64,000 nucleotides of DNA from Salvator merianae (GCA_003586115.2 QVOM02000073.1:45307469-45371468); one strand, 5' to 3'. Shown: positions 1 to 12,063, counted from the stretch's first letter. Notes: a model not told the origin generated them from the sequence alone. Numbers and translations: made by a program.

Positions 1-615
1 CAAAATCAATAGATGTACTTCTACCTCAATTGATGGATAAAAGCAGACAGCTATTTTGCCAAAGATCTGCATGGGATTTGTAGAAAAATTCATCACACAA
101 ACACACACACATACACACACATCATGTTAAGCTGCAACATGTAAAAATGTTCTCTGTTAGGACTGTGTACTGCAAGCAGTTCAAAAGAAAATGGTAAAAA
201 AAAAGGAATTATAAATAAAACAAAAATATTTCTTTTTGATACTTTCAGAGACAGGCACGTATCTATGGTTGCGTTCACACACTGCAAAAAGAAAGCAAGA
301 ACCTCTGAGGCAGCTCAGAGACAACTGATGGTTCTGAGGTGAGACCCTTCACAGGACAGTCTGCCCCTCCCCCTCTCAGGAATGTTCTAGGCTGAAAAAG
401 GTGGACTAGAGATGGGATCAGAACATGAGGAACACGTGCTACTGTCTCCAGGGTTTTGTTTTGCTACGTGTGAACACAACCTACCTATGACTGTGGCAGT
501 TCAAATTATTACATTTCTTTCTTCCGGCAGCAAACATTTGGAATATTGAACAGGAACAAGGTCTTGGGTTTAGGTCAAAGCTGTTGTTTCCCCTTCAATA
601 ATGGTTTCCTGGACT
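1..615 (-). other. Copy A 3' UTR / downstream flank
   Basis: Homologous to 12421-13192 and 25790-26588 downstream of copies B and C. It contains a short (AC)n run near 101-122 and scattered TAAAT/ATTTA-type AU-rich motifs on the sense strand. The conserved AATAAA seen in units B and C would fall left of the window edge, so the transcript end is not visible. Confidence 0.5.
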
Positions 616-729
616 TTACTTCACATTTGTTTCCTGTAGGCATCGATTGCGTATAGTTCTAATATAATTCTCTAGTCTTTCGTAAAACTCCTTCATAGTT
701 ATTCGATCTTTTGTGATGGTACAGCTGTC
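616..729 (-). CDS. IL4/IL13-like: Copy A exon 4 (C-terminus and stop)
   Basis: Terminal coding exon of 37 codons plus TAA, after a pyrimidine-rich acceptor ending TTCAAG. It begins DSCTITKDR, continues KEFYERLENYIRTIRNRC and ends LQETNVK. The FYERL...RC pattern parallels the last helix of IL-4 (FLERL...KC). Confidence 0.87.
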   Translation of the reverse strand, partial: DSCTITKDRITMKEFYERLENYIRTIRNRCLQETNVK

Positions 730-3700
730 CTTGAATAGAGGAAGAAAAAGAAATCTCAGCCAAAACAAAGGGCAAAAATAACCACATCCATCATTTGACT
801 CTTTAAAGAGAAGCCGTGTACCTTAGGAGCCCCTGTTTGATTTCCAAAGAACACACATACAAGAAGGGGTAACTCGAGGGTATGAGCCCAGCCCTGAGAC
901 ACCACTGGCAGTGGGCTAGATTCCTGGGCTGTCTACAGATTTGTCAGAAATGTGGCTGGTTGTATCATGCGCATTGCCCTGTCCCATGCCTTGACGTGAA
1001 ACCTATTTCTAAGCTCCACTTTATGATGGTGGCTTGCCATTCAGCTGGAAAGCACTTCTGTACTCAGAATAGCACGGACGAGTGTGCTGAGACCTCAAGG
1101 GTCTGGGCAGCAGGACTGGAAAAGGACGGCTTGCTTTATGTGCCAAACAAGGCTGACAGCACTGATGTGCAGCACCAGCCTTAGCCACCATGGCCTTTTC
1201 CACATGGTCCCTTCTTCCAGAATAGATTCTGCCCCATGGTCATGCTTCAGCTGCATTGAATGAAACACGACTGGGCAGACTAGTATGCCGAAAATGACAC
1301 CCAACCCCAGGATCGTCGTAGAGCTCAATCTTGAGCTCTATAACTGGTCCAGGGGTAATATACTGGACCACAGAGGCCCAGTATACTATGGGGGACCCTT
1401 TTCAGTGGCACTCCAGTGGCAAGGACTTGAGTGAAATGGGTGTGCACATGCAAACTGCCCCGTCCCCCTCCACTTGCAACCCGACCCAGGTTGGCACTGT
1501 TGTTTATTCCAGGATGGGACAACCCAGCCTGCTCCAGAAAGGCAAGCGTGAAAAAGTCTCAGCCCTGGAGCACATGTGGGCACATCAAGCTCTTGGTCCT
1601 AAATGAGTCATTGGCCCTTCAAAGCTGGTTCAGGTTGGGCTATCCACCATGCCCGGACTGCCTAGCATGGCCAGCCCAGCGCAGGAGTTTGCAGGCAAAA
1701 AGAAGCTGGAATACTTGCTGAGGGAAGGAACACATCCCATAGCCTCGTTTTTGTTGGTGGAATCAAATATATATTCTCAATCCAAAGTCTAGATCTCCGC
1801 TGTGCCTGTGCAATGGGATCCCTCCCTCCGCCTGTTCTAGTTCCCAGGATTTTCTGAATGGTTGCTCCTTGTGAACTGAGCTGCACTGTCACTGCAGGAA
1901 AACACGCTGTGTTTGTGCGTGGCCTTCTGTACCTGCACACAGTGGATGAGGAAGCCTGAAGGCACAGGCATGGAGACTTGGGAATGACAGCCTTGGGGAC
2001 AACAGTGGAACCATCATGCCCTTCTCCAGGGTCGCCTGAGGCTGCAAACGAGGCTGCCCAATGCAGCCCAGGGGTTGGCACAGTGAAGACATGGACCCTG
2101 TCCTTGCCCTTTGTTTGAAGTCCACATGGAACTGGAAAACTGTCTTTTGATCTGACCCATTAAACACTGGCTGCTACTGCTAATTAGCATGGAATATATG
2201 GAGACCTGAGTTTATTTTTGTCTACCCAGCAAATATATTCTGTTAATGCTAATGTTTAATGTGGATTGTAATTATGCATTTTTTTTTACTTCAAGGAAGC
2301 TCTTTTCTTACATTTGCAAGAATAAATCTTAAATGTTTTCTAGCTTACATTGCTAATTTGTTTGTTTTTCTGTATGTTTGCATATCTATTCCACCCAATA
2401 CCTTAAGGTCTGAGGTCAGATTACTATAAAACCAATAAGATAAACAAAGACAAAAAGTAATTCATTAAAAAAACCACACCTTTAAGGAGTGATAGTGGAG
2501 GCACAGATCTCCCACAGATCTAAGGTATCATAATTATAAACAAAACTGTAAAAAAAATGTTCAAAGTTGCATTCTATACTTACATAGCCTCCAACCAAGA
2601 TCTTTGGTGCTTTGATTCTTGCGACAATGCTACTGCAAACAGGTTGAGAGAAATTCTGCAGAGCTTTGTTGACTTCACAGAAAGCTTTCTTGTAACCTGA
2701 ACACTGTAAGGAAGATGATAGAATGGACTGAGCACTGAAGGTTTATCAACGTTTCTGAAAGCAGCATTCATACCTTGTTCCCCTTTGAGGTTTCTGTTCT
2801 GGGGTAACATTAGGGATGGTCTTCTACACAGGTTGTGTTGAAAACATTGTATTTATTTTATTAATTAAAATGTTTCATGCTGCATGCCATTATAAAATAA
2901 AGCAGTTTGTAATAATAAAAAACGCAGACATAAGAACATAAGAGGAGCCTTGCTGGATCAGGCCACGGCCCGTCTAGTCCAGCATTCTGTTTCACACAGT
3001 GACCCACCAATTGCTTCTAGGCATTCTCAAGCAGAAGATAAAGGCAAAACCTTCACCTGCTCTTGACTCCCTGCAAATGGTTTTACAGACAAAAAGATTT
3101 GTACATAAAAACAAAGACCCGCAGTGCATGGGGAAAGAAAAGCCATTCTCACACAGGGAAGGCCTGGGCTTAAAATGGGCCTTTTACCACTATCCACATT
3201 AGAATGGAATTGAATGTGCAGCACAGATACTGCCCACACTGCATGTATTTTCCCGTTGAAAATATTTTGTTTCCCAAATTTGTTATTTTAACTTTAAGCA
3301 TTCACCTAATCCAACCCCCGTTTAGAAGCAACTTTCCCATTGCTATTCTCAGCTGTCCACCCTTAACTGAAAACTTTTCCTCTAGATTTACTTCTTCATA
3401 ATATGTTTTCATTTTCACAGCCTCTCAGATATGGACAGGTATTTTGAGCCAACAGTCCAGAATGATGAGTGAAGAATGGTTGGTGCCTCCTTTGGTAAAA
3501 GGTTTGTAAAAACCTGACCTATTTTGACCATTTATAACGGTAATATTTTTTTCAAATGTCATCATTTGGACACAAAGCTGCCCCCATCCACCCCCCAAAA
3601 TGCTTTATTTTAATAACATCGTAGCTTGCATATGCTCTGCTAAGGCTTTCACTTACTATTGGTTCATCGGAAAAGTCGATCTCTCTTATTGGTTTGTCTC

Positions 3701-4959
3701 CACATTTCTGCAAAACAAAATATAACCAACCAAGCAAGGAATACTTTGTTTTTGTCTTCTGTGGTTAGAAAGCCTGGGCCAATGAAATCCACCTCTGATG
3801 CCTGCCCTTTCTATCAGCTTTGAAGCCTTGAAATCATGGCATATAAAAGACCCCTGATTTTTGCATGTCACAGATATCCTTTGTTACTAAGAATCGGTAA
3901 ATTCTAGTTTGTAAAGCAATGCAAATTACAATACGGTCCTTGATAACAAGACACTTCTTCATGCAGAAGTGGGCAGAAAGCAAATGGAACTGACCAATAG
4001 TGTACCGAGCTCACATTCTCAATTCTGTTTTAGGGGAAGCAATCATAAAGGACTTTTGCACATAGAAAAGATGCACAGTGACTATAATAGCCCAGTGAAG
4101 TCTCTCTGTCTTTAGTAATGCAATATGTAAGGATAAGATTTGGAAAGAAACTACTTGGCATGTCTACTGCCATCAAACATTATCTATGAGCCTGCCAAAG
4201 TTCTTCTCCTGTAGACCAAGCCTGAGTGGTAAAAAGCTGCTATTTCAGATTGATAATCCATCAGACTTAATACTGATCTGCAACTTAACAGAATCAACGC
4301 ACCAGCCAATATCAAGCACATGGGGAAAGGTCTGTGAGAAGGGGAAAGGGATATTTACTTCTTCCTCCAAATTTTATGCTGCTCAATGTACTTTTGGTGG
4401 AGGGACACCATTCTGCTTCCTGAGCTTGTGTGGGCAGAGAAGACTATGCACCCACATCCTGTTTTCCCAAGCACCAGAGACCCAGGAGCATTTCTGACCC
4501 GTGTCTGCTTAGGCCTGTGGTCAAGAAGTAAGGAGCCCAAGGCAGAAGTTAAGGGAATGCATAATGCCAGTTTCAATATAGCACTGCATCAGCTGTTAGA
4601 TGCAATATTTTCCTTCCAACCAATTCTGTTAAGAAGGTCCGACTTCTAACAGAGATCAGAAACGCAAAAGGCAGCAATTTCCCCATAGACTTTGCTTCAA
4701 GCACATTTAGCACACTCCTTGTCATTCTATAATTGTTAAGCAAGCAAAACATGCAATAAAACAAAGATATTTGATTTACCTTCAAGATAGCTTTTGTTTG
4801 AGTGATATTTGTGTACAGGCCTTGCACATCTCTTGTGAATTCATTGTTCTCTGGTTCCTTTGCGCTTCTTTTATGCATTGCTATAGGTTGTAATGGAATA
4901 GTAGAAGTAATTTCTAAGAACACAGAGATTGCCAGGATTACTTTCAAGACCGTGATCAT
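616..4959 (-). CDS. IL4/IL13-like: IL-4/IL-13-like cytokine, copy A (4 exons)
   Basis: Predicted secreted type-2 helical cytokine of 154 residues. Coding exons in transcript order are 4959-4780, 3707-3657, 2703-2584 and 729-616, all flanked by GT-AG and joined in phase 0. Seen: an N-terminal hydrophobic signal (about residues 1-20), a basic HKR at 29-31, N-glycosylation motifs NIT (51) and NFS (94), and cysteines at 62, 78, 86, 100, 120 and 147. Exon 3 FC-(13)-C resembles IL-13 (YC-(11)-C), while the C-terminal SC...FYERL...RC pattern resembles IL-4 (SC...FLERL...KC). The exon sizes fit either gene, and the position downstream of RAD50 in the same orientation is that of IL13/IL4. By family knowledge it would bind IL-4R-alpha-type receptors and drive type-2 immunity; this is inferred. 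IL-13 versus IL-4 orthology is unresolved. IL-5 is unlikely because it lies on the other side of RAD50. Confidence 0.87.
730..2583 (-). other. Copy A intron 3, with unit-specific repeat block
   Basis: A 1.85-kb intron. The block at roughly 1330-2170 recurs in copy C (27290-28300) and inverted at 23100-23684, but is missing from copy B, whose intron 3 is only 0.84 kb. Open frames in this block recur only because the DNA is duplicated. A degraded L2 3' tail lies near 2340-2520. No exon is recognised. Confidence 0.55.
2584..2703 (-). CDS. IL4/IL13-like: Copy A exon 3
   Basis: A 120-bp exon after acceptor CTTACAG and before donor GTAAGT, encoding 40 residues. It starts CSGYKKAFCEVNKALQ and ends with APKILVGGY. 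It holds three cysteines and the glycosylation motif NFS. The first-codon cysteine is absent from mammalian IL-4 and IL-13. Confidence 0.87.
2931..3085 (+). mobile_element. Interspersed repeat insertion in copy A intron 2
   Basis: The sequence begins TAAGAACATAAGAGGAGCC and contains GGATCAGGCC and GTCTAGTCCAGCATTCTGTT, a common reptile interspersed repeat. It is flanked by CAGACA at 2925-2930 and again at 3086-3091. Copies B and C have a single CAGACA at the equivalent site, so this is a copy-A-specific insertion made after duplication. A related fragment lies in the opposite orientation at about 49420-49500. Confidence 0.7.
3657..3707 (-). CDS. IL4/IL13-like: Copy A exon 2
   Basis: A 51-bp exon after acceptor TTTTGTTTTGCAG and before donor GTAAGT. 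It encodes KCGDKPIREIDFSDEPI in phase 0. The size sits between human IL4 exon 2 (48 bp) and IL13 exon 2 (54 bp), and the single cysteine near its start matches both families. Confidence 0.88.
4780..4959 (-). CDS. IL4/IL13-like: Copy A exon 1 (signal peptide and helix A region)
   Basis: The exon has 60 codons, starts at ATG 4959 and ends ...AAG before donor GTAAAT. The start is chosen because the hydrophobic leader MITVLKVILAISVFLEITST follows directly and a TATA box lies about 60-70 bp upstream. It ends with TNITQTKAILK, close to the end of IL-13 exon 1 (NITQNQK). It contains no cysteine, unlike human IL-4 exon 1. Confidence 0.88.
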
Positions 4960-5020
4960 CTTCTTTTGAATGAAGATCTACCAGTGGGATCCTTAGTAAT
5001 TGATGCTTGCTTGAGCACCC

Positions 5021-5122
5021 AATATTTATATCATGCACCCAGCAAAAAAAGAAAAAAAGAAAGAAAAGCTGACGTAAAATTTTGTTTCCCCCACCACAGG
5101 ATCCTAATGATAAGATAAGATG
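5021..5122 (-). promoter_or_regulatory. Copy A proximal promoter
   Basis: Read on the minus strand towards ATG 4959: tandem GATA motifs (5109-5121, seen as GATAAGATAAGA on plus), a RUNX-like TGTGGT (5093-5098), an NFAT-like GGGGGAAA (5085-5092), a CRE/ATF-like site (5070-5077, TGACGTAA on plus) and a TATA box TATAAATATT (5021-5030). The order and spacing recur in copy B and, apart from GATA, in copy C. GATA3, NFAT and RUNX are known regulators of mammalian Th2 cytokine genes; binding here is inferred. Confidence 0.65.
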
Positions 5123-5302
5123 CAAAATTAGTAATTTTGCTCCACAGCTTTGTAAGATTAGTGTTTTCAGTATTTTCCTAGTTTTTTTTAAATTGAATTG
5201 TTAATTTTAGCATATTACTGTAATTTTTTTTCCGTTTTGTATTACATTTTAGCTTGGACCCTGAGATCATTAGAGCAGACTGTAAATCAGATAAATATAT
5301 TG

Positions 5303-5852
5303 CTGAAAACAATTAGGGGAATACATACGCATCACAATATAATTCCAAGTCAGTTAAACTTCAGGGATATCCATCTGTCCAATTAGGAAGCATAAGCAAT
5401 TGTGAATCAGTTTCATTTGCTTTGGTGCAAATGAAAGTGACAATAGATGCATTAGAGTGGCAAACCCAAAAAGGGAATGGTTTTGCAGATGGTGGCCACA
5501 GACAATAATCCCTCTATATCATTCCTGACTGATTCTTCTCTAGTTTTGCATTATGTTAGCATCCTTGTCACTACTGGGAGCATGAGGTGATACCTGCAGC
5601 CCATTCAGGTTGCACAGGTAGTCCAGCTCCTCTTTGATTGCACATCCATACAAGCCATTGCAAGAAGGTTCGAAGTGTCTCCCAGCACAGTCTCAAGAGC
5701 ATGGAGCTGATTACATGAGAAGAGCTGAACAGGGTCATAGAATGGCATCAACCCAGCATCAGGACCAGTATCTGCTTCTTTGTGTGAATAGAAACAGGAG
5801 GAGCACTGCCAGAACACTACAAAATGACCTCCAGCCAGCTGCTGGTGTGTTC
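5303..5852 (+). mobile_element. Tc1/mariner-like element, 5' part
   Basis: It starts CTGAAAACAATTAGGGGAA, a degraded form of the TACTGCTCAAAA terminus common in vertebrate Tc1 elements, and matches 24117-24670 closely. Its frame shows a transposase DNA-binding remnant ([13 protein letters not shown]). It sits where unit A loses homology to units B and C. The 3' half is missing and the sequence changes abruptly into an L1 at about 5852. Confidence 0.7.
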
Positions 5853-7884
5853 CAAAATTATAACCTATTATGTCAGGATTGGAATGAAGATGAAATGCCA
5901 AGACATCTATAACTAAAAGGAAGAGGATTGGTGAAAGAGGGCAACCCTGATAGATTCCTTTAGCCAATTGAAATGGATAAAAATGAGTATTGTTGGTCTT
6001 TAATTGAACCAAGGAGGAGCTACAAAGGGAGCCCAGAAATTTTATTAGTTGTAAATTAAACCTCATATGTTCCAATACAGAAAATAAAAAGTTATGATCA
6101 ATGTTATCAAAAGGTTTGTAAATGTCCAATGATAATAAAGCTAAGGTCTTGCCTGTGCATCTGGCATGGTGAATTGCATTAAGGGCAAGTCTAATTGGGT
6201 TGGCAATAGACTTTTTGGCATAAAACCGTATTGTTCCTTTCCAATTATTTCAGTAATGAAAATATTTAGTCTTTGGGATAAAATAGGAGAGAGGGTTTTA
6301 AAATCAACATTTAACGGTGAAATAGGTCTAGATGTGGTTATTATCTGATTAAATTTTCCATTTTTCAAGCAGATAACCTTTGAAGAAGAGCGCCAGAAAC
6401 CTGGTATGGAACTGGAATGTAGAATCAAGTTATATAAACTGACCAGTTTTGGAGAGAGAAGATCAGAAAAAGATTTGCAGAACACAGAAGAGAAAACATC
6501 TAATCCAGGGACTTTATTGTTTTTGAGGTGTTTAATAGTGTTTTGGACTTCTTGTAAAGTGATGCCTTGCTCTTTTATTTCTCTGTGGATGGCAGATAAT
6601 TTAGGGAGAGAAGAAGACAGATAGGAAGAAGAGTCAAGAGATAAAGATGGAGAAAAATATAGCTCTTGACAGAATTCCAATGTAGTAGAAATAATTTTGG
6701 AAGGATCAGTGGTAATCTGGCTAGCTTGGGTTTTTAGTCTAAAGATAATTTTTTTTGTCTCTTCTGTTTAAGGAGCGAGGCTAAAAGTTTAGACTTTTTA
6801 TTGACAAATGCATAACATTTGTGCCACAAATATATCTGGTTTCTGGCATCTTGTTCAGAATCAATCAGAGCAAGGTCATGACATTTGGCAGACAATTTGG
6901 CATACACTGAGAAAGCCTGAATGAGCGTGTAGTTTTTCTAATTTTTTAATTTTTCAACTCTCTGGTATCTTTGTACAGAGGTATTTTTTTTCCTGCCTCA
7001 GAAATACATAGGCCTCTAATTACAGCTTTCGTAGCTTCCCATTGTGTTACTATAGATGTATCTGGAGTGTCGTTGAATTCAAAATAGTTTTGGAGTTCTT
7101 TAGGAATTTTATCTTTAGAAGTTGACCAATTAATTAATGAGGGATTAAAGCGCCATAATTTGGAAGCAGAAAGAGGAGAGTTTAATGTAAGTCAGGCAAT
7201 CAAGTGGTCAGAAAAAGAACAAGGCAAAATATTAGAAGACGTAAAAGATAAAACTGATGGCTTGTTACAGAGAATATAATCAATCTGGGAGAAAAAAAAG
7301 GAAAATTCTCAGGAATTAGCATTTAGCAGTCTAAATGTGTCAATTAAATTAAATTTATTAAATACCCTTCCAGAAGTTTTCCCTTTGTGTGAACGTGGCC
7401 CAGTGGCACAGGACTTTGTCTCTGTGGAGGTGTCTGCTGTAATGTTGAGGTCACCAGTTACAATGAGGTTTTCATAAGAAAAAGAAGCAAGTTTCTGAAA
7501 AGTATTGTGTAGACATGGAAGTTGGTTACTGTTAGGGGTGTAGAGATTGGGCAGTGTTATTTTCTTACCATATAATGAAGCATTAAGGCTTAAGAAGCTA
7601 CCTTTAGGGTTTTTCCATATTTCTTCCAATTGAAATGGAAGAGATGGGTCAATAAAGATAGCCACCCCGCAGGATTTTGAAGTGCCAGGGGCTGAGTATA
7701 CTCTTGAAAAATGGGATTGTTTAAAAATAGAGTGAAATTTTCCTGTGAAGTGGGTTTCCTGCAGAAGTAAAAAGCACAGAGTGACTTGGTGAAAGAAATT
7801 TAAGACCTTTCTACATTTCACCACATGGGTGAGACCATTCACGTTAAGTGACATGAGTTTACTTTCTGTCATGGAACATATCAA
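5853..7884 (-). mobile_element. L1-type LINE ORF2 fragment, degraded
   Basis: Minus-strand frames give an endonuclease domain (7884-7309: start KLMSLNVNGLTHVVK, then LLQETHF and VTGDLNITAD), then an RT segment (6680-6141) and [18 protein letters not shown] near 5980. The frame is broken in several places, and the RT is cut at about 5852 where Tc1 sequence begins. The C-terminal third and 3' UTR are therefore absent. It is a dead retrotransposon. Confidence 0.85.
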
Positions 7885-8294
7885 AATCAGCTTTCAGGCG
7901 AAACTCTAGTAAGTGGGGTCCCAGTAGCCAGTTAAGAAGAGCTGATACATTTAAATACAATAAGGAGGTTGTCAAGAAAGAAAATAACCAAAAACTGTGT
8001 CCCTTCTGAACTAGGGACCGAATAAGAAATTCTTAATGGGGCTCTCAACATTGAAAGGAAACTTGCCCATAAGTGGGGACAAATCCAGAAAAATAGTTCT
8101 GGATTCCAATATGAGAACTACGAAACAAGTGGCTGTTATCATGAAACAGAATCAGATGAAGGAGTTAGAGCTTTTCCTCCCCGCTGGAGACAAGAATAGG
8201 TAAAGACAATTGAAAATGGCCCAGTGACAAGAACTGTGAACAATCAGGGCTAAAAGATTTAAATCATGGAAAAATTCCGATTGTCCAATAACTT

Positions 8295-10262
8295 ATATAT
8301 GGATACATTTATTTATTTATTTATTTATTTGTATCTTTATCCCACCTTATATCTGAAGGTCTCAGAGCGGGTTACTACAATTAAAAAAAAAACGTAAAAG
8401 GCACACAATAAAGCAGTAGCCTGAAACTGGGGAGGGAAAGCTGTACCTTGCCAAAGGTGAGGGTAAACAGGTGTGTCTTTACTGTTTTCCTACAGATGTA
8501 AAGTGAAGAAGCTTGACGCATCTCAGGGAGAAGAGTGTTCCACAGTCTGGGGGCCACCACTGAAAAGACCCTATCCCAGATGCCCATGCTTCTAGTTATT
8601 GAAGGTAGTGGTACAACCAGGAGGGCATCTGCAGATCTTAAGGCATGGGCAGGTTGATATGGGAGAAGACGTTCCTTTAGGTATTTGGGGCCCAAGCCAT
8701 TTAGGGCCTTGTAGGTTAAGGTTAACATATTGAATTGGGCTCAGTGCAGCTCTTTTAAGACCAGCATGATATGCATCCGGCCAGCCGTTCTAGTCAGCAG
8801 TCTTGCTACTGCATTCTGCACCAGTTGCAGCTTCCAAACCGTCTTCAAGGGTAGCCCCATGTAAAGAGTGTTACAGTAATCCAATCCTGAAGTTACCAAA
8901 GCATGAATTACTGTGGCCAAATCGTTTCTGTCCAGAAGGGGTCATAGTTGGCAAACCAGCCGTAGCTGGAGGTATGCATTCTTGGCCACTGCCTCCACCT
9001 GAGTTTCAAGTGTAAGTGCAGAGTCCAAGAGTACACCCAGATTCCACACCTGTCCTTTCCAGGGCAAAGCAAATACCCATCAAGGGCCAGATGCTTTCCA
9101 ACTTCCTGGACCCGAGACCCTGTGATACACAGTACCTCCGTCTTGTCTGAATTCAGCTTCAATTTATTGGCCCTCATGCAACCCATTACTGCATCCAGGC
9201 ACCTGTCCAATGCTTCAACGACCTGTCCTGATTCAGATGGCACAGATATGTAGAGCTGAGTGTCACCTGCATATTGATGATATCTGACTCCAAATCTCCT
9301 GATGACCTCCCCCAGTGGCTTAATATAGATATTGAAAAGCATGGGAGATAAGATCGATCCCTGAGGAACCCCACACCTGAGTTCCCAGGATGTTGAGCAG
9401 GAATCTCCCACAACTACCTTCTGGAATTTTACCAGGGAATGATCAATCCATGACAATGGGCTTATCATTAGCCCTCCTATCGATGGATTCTCATCAGTCG
9501 GGTCTGTGCCAAAGACCAGATCGAGGGTATGGCCTGCTGTGTGAGTTGGGCCGCTTACAAACTGAGACAGCCCCATAGTTGTCATGGAGGCCATGAAGAA
9601 CGGAGCTAGGCCACTGAGGATAGTCTCCACATGGATGTTAAAATCTCCCAACACCACTGTGGCAGGGGCCTCCAATACCACATTGGAGATCACCTCAACC
9701 AGCTCAGATAGGGAGGCTGCTGGGCAGCGGGGTGGGCGGTACACCAGCAACATCCCTATTCCGTTTCTGTGGCCCAGTAACAAAAACAGTGCCTCAAACG
9801 CAGTTGTAGAGCAGATTGGTTGTCTGGTAAGAGAGATAGAAGTCCTATGGACCACAGCAACACTCCCTCCCTCCCTTCCGGTCTGGAACAGTGCTGCATC
9901 GAATAGCCTGGGCGACAAAGCTGGGTAAGATTAGGCCCACCCAGTTCATCTATCCAGACCTCCATAAAGCATGTCAGATCTGCCCCTTTATGCAGGATTA
10001 AGTCATGGATGAGTGATGTTTTATTCTGGACTAATCTGACATTCAAAAGCAGCAGCACCAGGGTGGTGGGCCACTTGGCAGACATCCCCAAGTTCTGCCA
10101 GTTGGAAGGCAGAACAGAAGGAGTGATAGCTTTAATACATCTAACACTCCTTCTCCTAATCTGTGGCTTCTGCCTCCCAGCGCCATATCTCCCCCTGCCT
10201 ATCATCACAGGGATGGTAGCCCCCTGTGACAGTTCTCTCCCTCCAACCCTGCCTTGACACAT
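8295..10262 (-). mobile_element. L2-type LINE, 3' half with internal deletion
   Basis: Minus strand. The endonuclease part (10262-9450) shows LLNVRLVQNKTSLIHDLIL and VVLGDFNIH. It runs into RT GVPQGSILSPMLFNIYIKPL (about 9370) with most of the N-terminal RT deleted. The YADD box reads YAGD, which would abolish polymerase activity. The C-terminal L2 signature FSVVAPRLWNTLLPEMRQ is in 8381-8728. An ATTTA-type tandem tail at 8306-8332 marks the 3' end. Several frame breaks are present. Confidence 0.87.
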
Positions 10263-11257
10263 TATTCCCTCCCCACGAAACGAATAAAAAATACTACAAT
10301 GAAAAAGCTAAAACAGTACTAAACAACAAGTAAATTAAAAAGCACATTTTTTTGTTTTATAAAACCCTCCAATAAAAAAGAAATAGAAGAAAAAGAAAAA
10401 CAAGGGACTTGGTCAGAGTGGCCCTTGGGGCGGCCCTTATATAAGTTCACAGCAGCTGGAATAACGGGCCAGGTGTTGGTTGAGGGCTGCCTTGCAGGCC
10501 CTAGAGTTGTCAAGAAGCACCAACTCCCACAGCTAGCAGGTTCATCAGGTGCAACCACCTCTACAATCTGAAACAGGAGTCCAGCAGGCCAGAGGAGGTA
10601 TCAGGAATACTGTTGACTAGGCCATAAGGAAGTTGATGGAACTGTCCCTTACAGGGCGGATGGAGTGGCCCTGCATCCCCCCTGTCTTCCTCCTGCAGAT
10701 TTAAAGAGGTTGTAATGTTGGTGTGCTAATTTATTAATAAATATAACCATAAAAGAGTGTATGTCACTATTCTATTAATAAATTTAGATGAGATAAATCA
10801 TAAAGGTTTAAAATAAGGAGATTTTTTAAAAAATACGTTTAAAATAAGGGTAAATGATCAGCATTATTTTTGATAAGCCAGACTTGATGAGTAAGGGCAG
10901 GGGTCTCTTGACTGTTGTGGGAACAAGTGAAATTCCATGAAGGTGCTGCGGTTTCCTGTCACGAAATGCCTGCTGTGTGACATGGGGACAAGGACAAAAG
11001 TTTAATCCCAAGCAAAGGATGTCACTCCTCCTCTTTGTTTGCCACTATGGACTGAGGGTGGGGTATCTGATCTGAGGTATAAAGTTAGAGAATCAGAGGT
11101 TGTTTAGATGCCAGAGGCTGATGCGTTGCTTTAATAAGGGAAAGCAGAAAATATATCCTCAGTTTGTTTTGCTTCCATGGGTCCAAACTTCAGTGGGTGC
11201 TTTGGTGTGCATATGCACTTCTTTATGCTCTACATATTCCAGCAGCTAGAACTTTTG
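10263..11257. other. No gene recognised
   Basis: The first part may be the 5' remainder of the neighbouring L2. The rest is AT-rich unique-looking DNA. I see no exon, RNA gene or recognisable repeat. Confidence 0.4.
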
Positions 11258-12030
11258 ATAAACGAAGAAGATACTGGCATAGGAGAACGTGACAGCAGTG
11301 GGTGAGGGGACCAATGGGAATGTTACTATCCTGTGGGCAACACGTTTCCTTAAGAACAGTGGGAATGGATTGTTCCTCCTATTTGGCACTCATTCCTAAC
11401 CATAGGCTGCATCTAGACAGGGTCAAAACCTCACAGCTCTTTCAGAATTCTATTTGGTTTGCCAAATGTGATTATGGTGCTCTCAATACAGTGCCGAAAT
11501 ACAGACCCGATATCCCATGTTTCAGGTATTCTGTTGCATGCTAAATTGTGGAATATCGAACTAAGGTCTGGGCAAAGTGAAATAATCCTAGGAGTATCCA
11601 GAATAGAAGAATAGGTAAGTGATGTCTAGAGGGAGCCGTAGTGCCTGTCGTTCCATGACCATCTGCTTTGCATGAAAGAAACCCAGGTTTGATCCCATTT
11701 GTCTAGAGGGCTAACCGCTTCCATACTGATGCACAAATACCGTATGGGCACATCTATACAATCACCAGTAGGCAGGATTGTCTTGTGGATACCATTACTT
11801 AAACAACGTAGGAAGGTTCGATCCATCATTTGATTGGTATAAATGGCCAAACTGGAGCGGTAGGGTTGCTGTAATTTCTACCTCCACCTTTCTCTCTCTT
11901 CCCCTGCTACAACTTTCCCTACCCGTTTCTAGTAGATATTCATTTCTAAGAATGGATTAGGATAGTTTAACCCTTACACAGATGTACTAGATGGGCTTAG
12001 GAAGAAATTTTATAAAGCTAGAAATATTGG
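11258..12030. repeat. Direct repeat of 21618-22430 (unit B downstream flank)
   Basis: Starts GAAGAAGATACTGGCATAGG and matches 21618 onward nearly throughout, including a tRNA-like SINE remnant (CATCTGCTTTGCATG...CCCAGGTTTGATCCC) at about 11660-11700. It marks the downstream end of unit B and shows that a fourth unit began at 21.6 kb. Confidence 0.75.
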
Positions 12031-12063
12031 GAAAAAGCACGCCTAAAGAACCTTGCGCAAGAT

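Noticed and set aside
1662..2081. A 139-residue frame recurring at 27801-28262 and 23151-23684
   Set aside because: It recurs because the DNA is duplicated, but the copies carry frame changes and lie inside intron 3; no family resemblance.
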